Shown piece by piece: positions 1 through 8,601 of a stretch of DNA of 64,000 bases (the stretch's first letter is position 1; every line of letters begins with the position of its first letter). The DNA comes from Tricholoma matsutake. Its lineage: Eukaryota > Basidiomycota > Agaricomycetes > Agaricales > Tricholomataceae. The stretch covers positions 2,356,001 to 2,420,000 of the forward strand of contig AP026547.1 of the NCBI GenBank assembly GCA_026075535.2. Reading direction: 5' to 3'. The position numbers and the translations under genes were made by a program. The notes under the pieces were generated by a model. That model was given only the letters and a program-made list of their open reading frames with translations. It was not told the origin of the DNA and ran no database searches.

Positions 1-601
1 AGGGATAAGAACTACCCCTTTTTTTGCGAGTTGTAGAGGTAAAAATGTAATTACCTGCCAAACTGGTCTGCTCGAGAAAATTTCTCACTCAGTTTTGAAG
101 CTAATAAGAAACCCTCAATGCAATATCTTCTTATCACTAAAAGGAGTGTTTCTACAAGAGGAATAAGAAAATGGTTGTTTTTTGGAGGATCAGAAAAGTT
201 TGTACAAAAGTAGTGGTGTGTAAGTGATCAGCACCATAGGTATGTTTGTTTTTTGTTTGTTTCTTCTTTTTATAAGCTAACTGCCTGTAATTCTTTATTT
301 TTAGGATCAATGACAGGTGCCGACATGGCACAACCCATGCCAACAGCCAACAAATTGAATGAAATGATCCTCTGCTGCATGACTGAAACAAGAGGTAGTG
401 CAAACAGAAGTCTACTGAGGTGGACCCCAAGATAGATAGGTGATGGAGCAGAGTGGAGAGGCTTTATACAAAGACTATTACAAAGAACTATGAAATAGAG
501 ATAGACCCACACTCCTCCCCATCCAAACGGGATGTGAGGGTCTTGGTTATGCTTAGGAGATCAGGAGGGGCATTGGGAGACCCCTGGAAGGGGACTCATC
601 A
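1..601. other. Unassigned AT-rich sequence, no gene seen
   Basis: No reading frame here has a recognisable motif; the open frames are short and overlap on both strands. It ends at the 8-bp target duplication of element X1. It may be the inside of a larger repeat whose left end lies outside the window. Confidence 0.5.
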
Positions 602-1365
602 GCTAAGCATAGTGTTTAAGGGTCCGGTTCAGTCCAGTTTTTTGACCCCCAAGGGGGTCAACCAGAGACCGAAACTGGTCCAAATCGATACCCAGATTAG
701 ATGGACCACAACCAAACTGAATAGGACCAGTCCTATTCAGTTCAGTTGACCCCAAAAGACTGGTTTTGACTGGTCTTTGGGCTGTTTTTATGAGTCTAAC
801 TAAATTATAATATATTGTAGATAAAACTAATTATATTTACACCCTGTGAGCAGTTGCTTGCAGCGGTATTGCTAAAAAACTGAAAGAAGACAAAGAAGAA
901 CAAGATAATAATAAAATAGCCCCACCATCTCGCATTTGTAGCGAGGGTGAGGGGTTGAGAGTGGTTGTCATTTGTCATCTCCTCCCCATCGTGTGTTGCC
1001 CCCTCCCCTGTTCTCATTGTTGTCTGTTTTCCACTCCCTGTTGTTCATCAGCCCCTCCCTGTGTGCATTGTTGTTCATCATCGGCACCTCCATTACCCCC
1101 TATGAGCAGTGGCTCATAGGCGGGTTGGTGGTGCTGTGACGTGGTGTCGGCCATTGTCCCTGGCTGCCGTTGCTGTTGCTGTTTGGAAGTGGTGGTACCC
1201 ATTGCCACCCTGCGAGCAGAGGCTCACAGCGGTGACATAGGGCATGGGTGGTGTATGGCAAGGGCCCATGTGCATTGTGTGGTGGCTAGGCGACGTCGTT
1301 AGCAAAAGATAAGAAACTAAGAAAATAATTGTTAGTAAAAGAAATAAGATTAAACAAAAAAAACA

Positions 1366-1407
1366 TACTTGACAGCCCAAACGACGACTAGCATCATTTG
1401 GGCTGTC
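1366..1407 (-). repeat. Hairpin plus 5' splice-site module A1
   Basis: On the minus strand an imperfect palindrome of the GCCCAAAYGAY..RTCGTTTGGGC type runs straight into GTATGTTTTTTTTG, a good fungal 5' splice donor. CTAAC branch-like motifs and CTTAG lie about 35-60 nt further on. It is one of at least eleven such modules in this window. Splicing is inferred from consensus only. Confidence 0.55.
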
Positions 1408-1672
1408 TGCAGCAGGGCCCCCTGATTTGTCCTTGTCGTCCCCCCTGATTTGTCCTCGTCCCCCTGATTCCTCATCCTCGTTGTCCCGCTATTCGTCGTC
1501 GTCCAGGAAAGGGCCCATTGCCACCCTGTGAGCAGAGGCTCGCAGCAGCGGCATTGGGTGTGGTTGTTGTGGTCCAGAAGCAACCAAATGCTGGCCTGCA
1601 AGCAGTGGCTCACAGAGGCAGCAAAGGCATCATTTGGTGGGTGGGCAATTTCATTATCAAAATGAAAAGTAC

Positions 1673-1784
1673 CTAAAAAAGAAGAAAAAACTTTTAGTTA
1701 GTTGGTTAGTTAGTAAAAGAAAAGAATCAACTATAAAACAACATACCCTAGGGCCCAAATGACCCTTGTTCGTTGTTTGGGCCA
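1673..1784 (-). repeat. Hairpin plus complete intron-like module A2
   Basis: On the minus strand the hairpin (GGCCCAAACAAC..GTCATTTGGGCC, about 1751-1784) is followed by a donor GTATGT at about 1746. Next come a pyrimidine-rich stretch, tandem CTAAC motifs and an acceptor TTTTTTAG at 1673. This gives a 74-nt GT-AG intron of typical basidiomycete length. No long ORF surrounds it, so if it is spliced the transcript is non-coding or very short. Confidence 0.6.
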
Positions 1785-2310
1785 TCTACTCTGTGTTCAC
1801 TCAGTTGTTGTGGTCATTTTCATGGAAACGGCATCATTGGTGTTGTTGTCGTGGTCGTGGGAAGTCATCTGGGAAGTGGTGCCACATTTGTTTTTGGGTG
1901 AACAAATGTGACCACATGGTCTGTGCATGGCCACAGGGTATGTAAACACTCACCAAACGACTGTTTTTTCCCCTGGGCTTGTTCCACTTTATGTATATAT
2001 GCCATAAATAGTAATAGTAGTATTTATATTTTGTTCTTTTATATACTTTTGGATGCTTATTTCTGTATTTTGTACTCAACTTATGCTATATATCTAGTAG
2101 TATAAACATGTCTAAAAGACCGGTTAAGACTGGTTTCAACTGGTCTTACATCGGTTTTCGTGAGTTTACAAAAGTGATCAACTGACAACTGAACCAACCC
2201 CAATATGGGGTGAACTGAGACCGACGGTTTGGTCTTTTGCGGTTAAGTTCAGTTAAGGGTCCGGTCTTTTTCCAGTTTTATGGACTGGACCCTTGAACAC
2301 TAGGTAAGCA

Positions 2311-2863
2311 CCAGCAACCCTCCCTCTCAGTGCCATGTCACTGATGTGGCAACACCCCTCCACGGCTCTGGGAATGATGGGGGATGACAGCCCCAGCAAT
2401 AATGGCAACAGACAATGCACCACCTGCCCCCAGCCTCACAAGCAACTGCTTGTGGGGTGGATCGCGGGTGGAACGACAATAACACTGCCCATGATGAGGG
2501 ACATGGCAGCCACCCCATGCCCATGAGCAACTGCTCATAGGGTGGATTGTGGGTGCAGCTTGGGTACCACGCTAGGCGCATGGAGATGAGGTGGATAAGA
2601 CAGCACCACAGCACCCGCCCCTCACCACTGCGAGCCCTTGCTTGCAGGGTGGATCAGGTGCTAATGGTCCATCACCACCTCCACGACGATGAGCACCCAC
2701 TCCCATGCCTATGAGCCATAGGATGGCTTGTGCATGTGGCCACGGTCCACCACCACCAGCATCCACTCCCATGGCTGCGAACAACTGTTCATGGGGTGGA
2801 AAGGGGGGAGCAAATTGGGCAGCACAATGGGTCAATGATGAACAGGGCGAGTCAACAACAAGG
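2311..2863. repeat. Cluster of TGAGCA..TGCTCA palindromes (module B)
   Basis: Five short imperfect palindromes of the form CCYRTGAGCAnnTGCTCAYRGGGTGG occur about 60-110 bp apart, for example near 2430-2460, 2516-2545, 2625-2655 and 2772-2800. No coding frame is convincing. The same palindrome occurs in X1, T1, X4 and T2, so this stretch is probably the inside of a non-autonomous element whose ends are not identified. Confidence 0.55.
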
Positions 2864-2871
2864 TGGACAAC

Positions 2872-3315
2872 TAGTGTTTGAAGGTCCAGTCCATGGTTAT
2901 GTAACAGTCTTTTGGAATTTTGAGATGTAGTCTGCTTGTTAAAGCCCTACAACTTATCCTGGCATTTCAAGACTTTTTGTACATGATGCCAAGATAGGAC
3001 CAAAAAGGTTTTGTCATTGTACCTCAGTTGTTTTTACAGCATTAAACATAATAAACACAAAACAATTTTTCCAGTTCATACATTTTTCTCAAAACCTCGG
3101 AAAATGTATAGACTGGAAAAATTGTTTTATGTTTAATATGTTTAATTCTGTCAAGGCCACTGAGGCATAATGACAAAACTTTCTCAATCATATCTTGACA
3201 TTGTGTACAAAAAGTCCTGAAATGCCAGGATAAGTTGGAAGGCTTTAACAAGCAGATTACATCTCAAAATTCCAAAAGACTGTTACATAACCATGGACTG
3301 GACCTTCAAACACTA
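2872..3315. mobile_element. X2, foldback element of the X family
   Basis: The whole element is one inverted repeat: arms of about 215 bp (2872-3087 and 3101-3315) with only about 13 nt of loop near 3088-3100. It starts TAGTGTTTGAAGGTCCAGTC and ends with the inverse. Flanks are TGGACAAC (2864-2871) and GGGACAAT (3316-3323), 6 of 8 matching. It has no coding capacity. In RNA it would form a hairpin of more than 200 bp. Confidence 0.85.
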
Positions 3316-3323
3316 GGGACAAT

Positions 3324-3989
3324 GCAGTGACGACCCCAGGCAACAAATGAAAGGGGCCACAATGATGATGACAACTGGCACCAGCACCCAGTAAATGACG
3401 ACAACCAAGTGATGGAGATATGTAGATGGGACAACAGGGACGAGGACTGCAGTCGATGAGGAGGGGAATGATGCGGATGATCAGGAGCCACTTTCTTTCA
3501 TAGTAGATATTTTTCTTTTGTAGTTATTTTTGTAAGTAGTATGAATAATGCACATTGTTCAAAGTTCAACAAGGACTTGAAAATAAGTATGATAACAGTG
3601 AGTTTTAACTATTGGTGATGAACTTAGTACAATAATACAATAATAATTTCACAAAGTCTTCCGAGGTGGGGTTTGAATATGCTGAGGATTGCCGGAGGTA
3701 AAATGTCATTTTTATCAGATGTTTGCATTTCAGAGTGTTCACAGTAGCCATTTTTTGCTTCATTTTTCATATCATTTTTTGGCCTCTGCAGTGACACTCA
3801 GGGCATGAGATAGTGCAAAACTGAGGCTGCAAAAGCAGACTCCACTTGATTTCCAGGTGAGGAGTGGTAGGCTACCTACTCTAAAAGTACATGTAGGTTA
3901 TAGTAGTAATGCAATGGAACTATCAAACTATAGAAGGGAGTGGAGGGTGGGTCATGAAAAACAAAAAATCACTAGGCAGAGTACCACAA
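3324..3989. other. Unassigned sequence
   Basis: No motif-bearing frame, palindrome array or LTR was recognised. The right part may be the unrecognised 3' end of LINE-b, whose last identifiable domain (RNase H) ends near 4000. Confidence 0.4.
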
Positions 3990-4664
3990 GGAGTAATTAT
4001 CAGAAGTTCAAGGACTTCCCTCACCTTCATACACTGTGTGTTGTTTTGTTTTTGTGATCCCACTTTGTACTGTAGTTGGGTCTTCAGATGCCTTTGTCGA
4101 TATAGCATGGCAGCTGCACCTATTTTTCCTTACATGCCTGATATGTCAGTGAATACTATCACATCTGAGGTGTCTAGCTGTACTTCCCTGATTGCATTTT
4201 CCTTGTTTCTGGCTATGTGTATTTTGATGTTGGATTTCCATTTTGAGTCCTGCCTTACTGCCTCTGATTTTTTGCAGTTAAATGCCGAATGAATGCATGA
4301 GGTCATGGAGTGGTGTTGGGTGTCACTTGACTAAGTGTTTCACCATGTTTTTGATTGGTTTATATAGCAGGTGGCTTTTTGGGAGGGTTGCTAGTTGTAG
4401 CACCACCCTGTGCCAGTGTTTGTCCACTAGGATGTGGAAGGGTAGTAGCCCTGCCAAGATATCTAGAATGTCAGTAGCTGTAGTTTTCATTGCACCTGTG
4501 ATCATGAATGTGGCCTGTCTTTGTATGGATGCTAGCTTGTTCACTATCACCTGTTTGGGTTTCCCATTGCTTGCTTTCTTGCCTACCTTTTTTCTGGTGT
4601 TAGGAATATGTTTGCTATGTATAGCATCCATGGTATGGCAATGGATAGGTATAGTTTATGGACA

Positions 4665-4797
4665 TGTTGAATTTAATAAATTGCACCTGCGGGCTGCCTA
4701 CATAGGCATGTGACCTGCTCCATCTGGAACAAATATAGCCATACATATGTACATACATGCTACAATATGCATATGACTATCATTCCATGTGGTGATT
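4665..4797 (+). repeat. Truncated 5' LTR of Copia-b
   Basis: It begins TGTTGAATTTAATAAATTGC and matches the start of the 3' LTR at 5129 almost base for base, up to TGTGGTGATT. There it breaks into RNase H coding sequence. Confidence 0.85.
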
Positions 4798-5094
4798 GAT
4801 TGTGTGGATCTCGTCCCTTTTTTCCGAATTGGGATATACCCTGAAGCACATACCTATTTGCGCTGACAATCAGGGGCTGATCTTTACTGGATCAAACCTG
4901 GTTCAAGAAAGAAGGATTAAACATATTGACATTCGCTATCATTATACACGTGAATGTATTGAAGACAGCAAGGTCACTGTCGTATTCATCCCAGGAAGTG
5001 ATAACCCAGCTGATATGTTCACTAAAAATCTTGGGAGAATTCTCTTCAAGAAATTTAGAAGCTCCCTCGGAATTAAATTTGAGGTTCAAACTTA
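4797..5094 (+). pseudogene. Copia-b RNase H C-terminus
   Basis: The frame contains SLFSELGYTLKHIPICADNQ, then RIKHIDIRYHYTRE and NPADMFTKNLGR. This is the typical end of Ty1/copia RNase H (DNQG..K.IDIRYH..R..PADxxTK). Everything upstream of this domain is missing, and the start seen here is only the deletion junction. It stops at a TAG just before a purine/G-rich tract and the 3' LTR. Confidence 0.85.
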
Positions 5095-5128
5095 GTGCTA
5101 ATCAGCTGCTGTACAGTTTGTGGGGGGG

Positions 5129-5406
5129 TGTTGAATTTAATAAATTGCACCTGTGGGCCACCTACATAGGCATGTGACCCACTCCATATGGAACAAACAT
5201 AGCCATACATATGTACATACATACTACAATATGGATATGACTATCATTCCATGTGGTGATTTGCACCTCATGGCTGAGTTGCTCATCCCTCTGAGCATGT
5301 GACCAGTAGACCTAGGTGTATATAAACCTGCTGTATTTCATCCTGGAAATGCAGAGAGTTCTACACCTCTAACCCTAGTTACTAGCAGCACTAACCCAAC
5401 CCAACA
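5129..5406 (+). repeat. 3' LTR of Copia-b
   Basis: It starts TGTTGAATTT and ends ACCCAACCCAACA, so it has TG..CA ends with a 5-bp inverted terminus (TGTTG/CAACA). A G-run (about 5121-5128) immediately upstream is the expected polypurine tract. Confidence 0.8.
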
Positions 5407-5566
5407 GGTAAGTAGTAAGTTAAGTGTATGCCCACTGCATCCTATGCCACTGCAACAGGACATATCTTGCTATGGTGCTGCATTCTGCTCATGTTATCCT
5501 GCTGAACTGAATGATCCAGTTTTGTCCCTTTGTGAGGGCTGCAGCGCCCTGCACTTTCCAGTTTAG

Positions 5567-5935
5567 CAGTAATTTACACTGCCCCACATATTCTGAACCA
5601 GTCCACATGGACTCTGCACAGACTGCTTGGACTAGCTCGGACTCTGCACAGACTAGCTCAGACTCCATATGGACTAGCTCGGACTCCACACAGACTAGCT
5701 CAGACTCCACACAGACTAGCTCAGACTCTGCACAGACTAGCTCGGACTCCACATGGGCTAGCTCGGACTCCACACAGACTCTACACAGATTCCAGGTAAT
5801 TAATTGTCAACTTGAACTTTTTAAGGCCACAGCTGCACAAAAGTTTTGTACTAAGAGCAGGCTTGAACCCTCAACCTCAAGGTTACAACAATGTTATCAT
5901 ACAACAAGTTAACCACTCTGCCATACAGGCAATAA
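5567..5935 (-). repeat. T1 left arm with tRNA-like A and B boxes
   Basis: Read on the minus strand, the arm starts inside the element with a tRNA-like head: A box TGGCAGAGTGG (5913-5923) and B box GGGTTCAAGCC (5860-5870). A body of GAGTCYGAGCT repeats follows, then an outer tail ATGTGGGGCAGTGTAAATTACTG. The tail and body match the arms at 15325-15691, 58731-59045 and 60205-60479. A lone arm could be taken for a tRNA-derived SINE. The paired inverted arrangement at T2 shows it is the terminal arm of a larger element. Confidence 0.65.
5612..5792. repeat. 21-bp minisatellite
   Basis: A unit of the form GACTAGCTCRGACTCYRCACA is repeated about seven times with few changes. It lies in the body of the T1 left arm, and only shorter, irregular versions of the motif are found in the other three arms. 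The unit length is a multiple of three, so both strands stay open, but this looks like a repeat artefact and not a protein. Confidence 0.85.
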
Positions 5936-6466
5936 TAAACACTTACTTTATGTTATTTATTAACTATCTAAAATACTTTCAACATTAAAAAAGGATGCCC
6001 CCATGATTGGGGACATTTTATTGGTAGTATTAAATACAACAATAATACAACAAAAAAGTTGCCCCCCCTGCCAAAGAGGGGGGCAGTAGACTATAGAATA
6101 AAATAAAATAAACCCACCATCTTGCTAGGATGCAAGATGGTAGGAGCTGCACCCACAAACCACCCTATGAGCAAGATGCTCATAGGCATGGGGCAGGTGC
6201 ATTCATCATCAGCAAGGAAGGAGAAAAGAAAAAAGAAAAACTTACCTGGCCCAAGAGACATCATCAACGTCTCTTGGGCCTGTTTTTCATTTGTCTTGCC
6301 TTCTTGTCGCAGTGGGTGTTGCCCTGTTGTCCTCTTGCCTTTCGTCATACCTTCTCTTTCCCCCTCCTCCTCCCCTCCCCTCCCCTCCCCTCCCCTCCTC
6401 ATCCCCTCACCCTCACCCATCCACTCAGTGAGCAGGGGCTCACAGCAGTGGTGGTAGCAGTGGCAC
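5936..6466. other. T1 core, left part (non-coding, hairpin-rich)
   Basis: No gene is seen. It contains a G-run/C-run hairpin near 6061-6092, a module-B palindrome near 6164-6190, hairpin-donor module A3 (6241-6282, minus strand; exon end GGCCAG then GTAAGTTT) and a CCCCT pyrimidine repeat (6358-6418). It ends with another module-B palindrome interrupted by Gypsy1 at target GGCAC (6462-6466). Confidence 0.6.
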
Positions 6467-7172
6467 TGTCAAGAACTGTTCCTCGCCCAATTGGAACCCG
6501 CATCCATCCGACTCTTTCCCACACGTTGAACATGACTTTTGTCTACGCCTCCCGATTTCGTTCCTGGCCGCCTTGCACTGCCCACGCTGCTGTGCATCAG
6601 GCCGCCTTGTACAGCATCCATGGCTGCCTTTCCAAGGCTGCCGTCTCTATTGCAAATTTGACTATGGATTCCTGTGCGGCTCCCATAGGTAATTTATCTA
6701 CACAGTCAAGACACTGCCACAGTCTTTGTTCCTGTTCCACATTATTCCAGACTACAGTATTTAAGCTTAGTTAGTTTCACCTTGTATTCCTCAGTTTGTA
6801 TATCAACATAGACTCGACTTTACCCTGCCAATCTAAAACCTCCTTCTACTCCAACCCCTGTCCTCTAAGAGTCTGAACTACATTCAACTCAACCTCTAGT
6901 CTCCCTCCGAAGTTCTAGTCTCATCTGAACTCAACCTAAGTCCCTCTGTACTCCTCCCCGCATTTACCCGCACTTTCCCGCTCCTACCTCTAAACCCTTG
7001 ACTTGAAATTAGGACACCTGACGAGGTGAAGGGTGCAGCTTCTTACAAGCTGAAGCCAAGTCCTTTCCATTCCCCCTCCCACAGAATCTGCATCGACCCA
7101 ACAATCTCCTGCTATCATCACCCGCAGTGTCCAGATGGATTCTGAAGCGGCCTCTAGGATCAGTTCTTAACA
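6467..7172 (+). repeat. Gypsy1 5' LTR
   Basis: It begins TGTCAAGAAC and ends GTTCTTAACA, so the ends form a near-perfect 10-bp inverted repeat. A TATTTAAG promoter-like box lies near 6761. It is 93 bp shorter than the 3' LTR because it lacks a 42-bp segment and most of a 17-bp tandem repeat. Confidence 0.92.
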
Positions 7173-7212
7173 GTATATACGAACTCACACTTCACTTGTC
7201 CATTTCCTCTCT

Positions 7213-8601
7213 ATGACCCCTACCGAGACCCACCAGCACACAACAAGAAACTCCCAACGCGCCAGTACTATTCCAGGGATCTCTGCAATCCAGCGATCCA
7301 CCCTTTCTGACCCTCGACCCGCCACTACTTTTGGAGTGTCTTTCAGACCCTCAAACATCTTTCGACAAATCAGCTCAGGAGCTCCCTCAATCAGTGCCAA
7401 CCTCATGTCCACCTGTGCCCCACAACCTTCTGGCAACCCAGAAGGTTTTCAATCAAGAACTCCCCTTGAGTACATAGGAGGCATCAACCAGCCTGAACCC
7501 TTTGGGTTGGAAGATCCTGGTCTAGAGGACGGACCCCCCAGTGGACCCAACGACCCTAGTGGTCCTGACGGCCCTGGGGGTGACCCCGATCCCAATGATC
7601 CTGAGGATCAACCTCCCGCGGGGGAAAACCCTGACCCAGGGGATAGGTTCATAGATGTCCTTTACAACCTCTCGGAGAGTATCTGCACCCTTCGTCAGAA
7701 TAACACACCCAAGACCGAAAAAATCAAAGTTCGCGACCCCGACACTTTCAATGGTGCCAATCCGAAGAAACTTAGAGACTTCTTAGTCTCCTGCATACTT
7801 CATTTCCACGACCATCCGCACATATTTTCCTCTGATGAGAAAAAGATCATATTTGTCCTTTCTTATCTTAAGGGATCAGCTCTCAGTTGGTTTGAGCCTG
7901 GTCTGAATGACCCAACAGATTCTGCACACTGGATGTGGGACTATGAAGCTTTCCTTGCCAAGCTGGAAAGCAACTTTGGTCCACATGACCCGGTTGGAGA
8001 TGCGGAAAAAGCTCTCTCTGATTTAGCAATGAAGAAAGGTGGTCGTATCACGAAATATAACGTTGACTTCTGGGAATTAGCTTCTAGGGTCAACTGGAAT
8101 GAAGCAGCCCTTCACGACCGCTATTTCTGTGGTCTTCCACTCCGGCTTCGCATAGAAGTTCTCCGGGGTGGTAAACCCAATACTCTCGCAGAACTGCGCT
8201 TGAAAGCGCAGGACAGCGATGACATCTACTGGATGCAAGAAGATGAATCCTGTTTCGAAACAAAGAATTCCAGTAACATCACTAACTCTAGTTGGAAGGA
8301 CTCTTCAAAAAGCCCTTCCCCGTCGACAAACCAAGCATCAAACTCCGCCCATGGTAACACCTCCAACCAGCAGTCTTCCATGACAAAGAACACTTCCAGG
8401 GACAAGCCCAAGTCATCCATCTCCGATAAATTGGGGAAGAACAGCAAGCTTACTGGAGAGGAACGAGAACGTCGCATGAGAGAATGACTTTGTCTCTACT
8501 GTGGTGAGGAAGGGCACATAGCAGGAAACTGCCCAAAATCCAAAGCCGCAAAAGCCCGTGCATCCACTGTCATTCCCGAGACTATGGACTCGGAAAAATA
8601 G
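7213..8601 (+). CDS. Gypsy1 Gag, with an internal UGA before the zinc knuckle
   Basis: The frame runs 462 codons from the ATG at 7213 to TAG 8599-8601, with one internal TGA at 8485-8487. Residues ~1-165 are Pro/Gly/Asp-rich. Residues ~169-343 form a retrotransposon-gag core (DPDTFNGANPKKLRDF, then ALSWFEPGL and RYFCGLPLRLR). Residues 427-440 are a CCHC zinc knuckle (CLYCGEEGHIAGNC), which lies after the TGA. The same TGA, in the context TGACTTTG, is found at the same place in the second copy (28087), so it is either ancestral damage or a used readthrough signal. Gag should coat the element RNA in cytoplasmic particles. Confidence 0.85.

Larger units (their letters stand above)
610..2302. mobile_element. 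X1, hAT-like non-autonomous TIR element
   Basis: The left end reads TAGTGTTTAAGGGTCCGG and the right end is its near-perfect inverse (GGACCCTTGAACACTA). The flanks carry an 8-bp duplication, GCTAAGCA at 602-609 and GGTAAGCA at 2303-2310 (7 of 8). TIRs with A at position 2 and G at position 5, plus 8-bp TSDs, are the known signature of the hAT superfamily. No transposase frame is present, so the element would need a partner. Both ends hold long stretches of GGTCC/GACC-rich sequence with inverted symmetry. The centre holds two hairpin-plus-splice-donor modules (1366-1407 and 1673-1784) and several TGAGCA..TGCTCA palindromes. The same TIR family occurs at 2872, 42086, 50769 and 62178. Confidence 0.85.
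4665..5406 (+). mobile_element. Copia-b: internally deleted Ty1/copia remnant
   Basis: A truncated 5' LTR (4665-4797) is fused directly to the last ~100 codons of a copia polyprotein, followed by a complete 3' LTR (5129-5406). Flanking bases are GGACA and GGTAA, a weak duplication at best. It sits inside LINE-b, whose reading resumes on either side. The internal deletion removed gag, protease, integrase and RT. Confidence 0.8.
3990..5566 (-). pseudogene. LINE-b: C-terminal RT and RNase H fragment of a non-LTR retrotransposon
   Basis: On the minus strand the reading starts at about 5566 with LNWK..AALTKGQNWIIQF, matching LNWKAQCMAALSKGQDWIIQF of LINE-a at about 38440-38490. It is interrupted by the copia remnant at 4665-5406, then continues (4664-4330) through KQVIVNKLASIQRQA, which matches the LNKLASVQ end of LINE-a. 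Further down, about 4170-4000, VIVFTDISGM.GKIGAAA followed by HTVYEGE in another frame resembles the RNase H start (YTDGSG..GAAAVL). The fragment has several stops and frame changes. It supplies the part of the family that LINE-a lost at 38692. Confidence 0.75.

Noticed and set aside
4282..4713. Plus-strand 143-residue hydrophobic frame resembling a membrane protein
   Set aside because: It is the complement of the LINE-b reading, which aligns with LINE-a. The hydrophobicity comes from the antisense of a Lys-rich segment.
5511..5912. A 133-residue frame with SSDSTQT repeats (and its minus-strand ESELVC twin)
   Set aside because: It is the translation of the 21-bp minisatellite in the T1 arm. 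Open frames on both strands follow from the unit being a multiple of three.
6358..6418. Telomere-like or centromere-like tract
   Set aside because: CCCCTCC/CCTCACC repeats are short and irregular, and the motif is not TTAGGG. It is a simple pyrimidine repeat in the T1 core.
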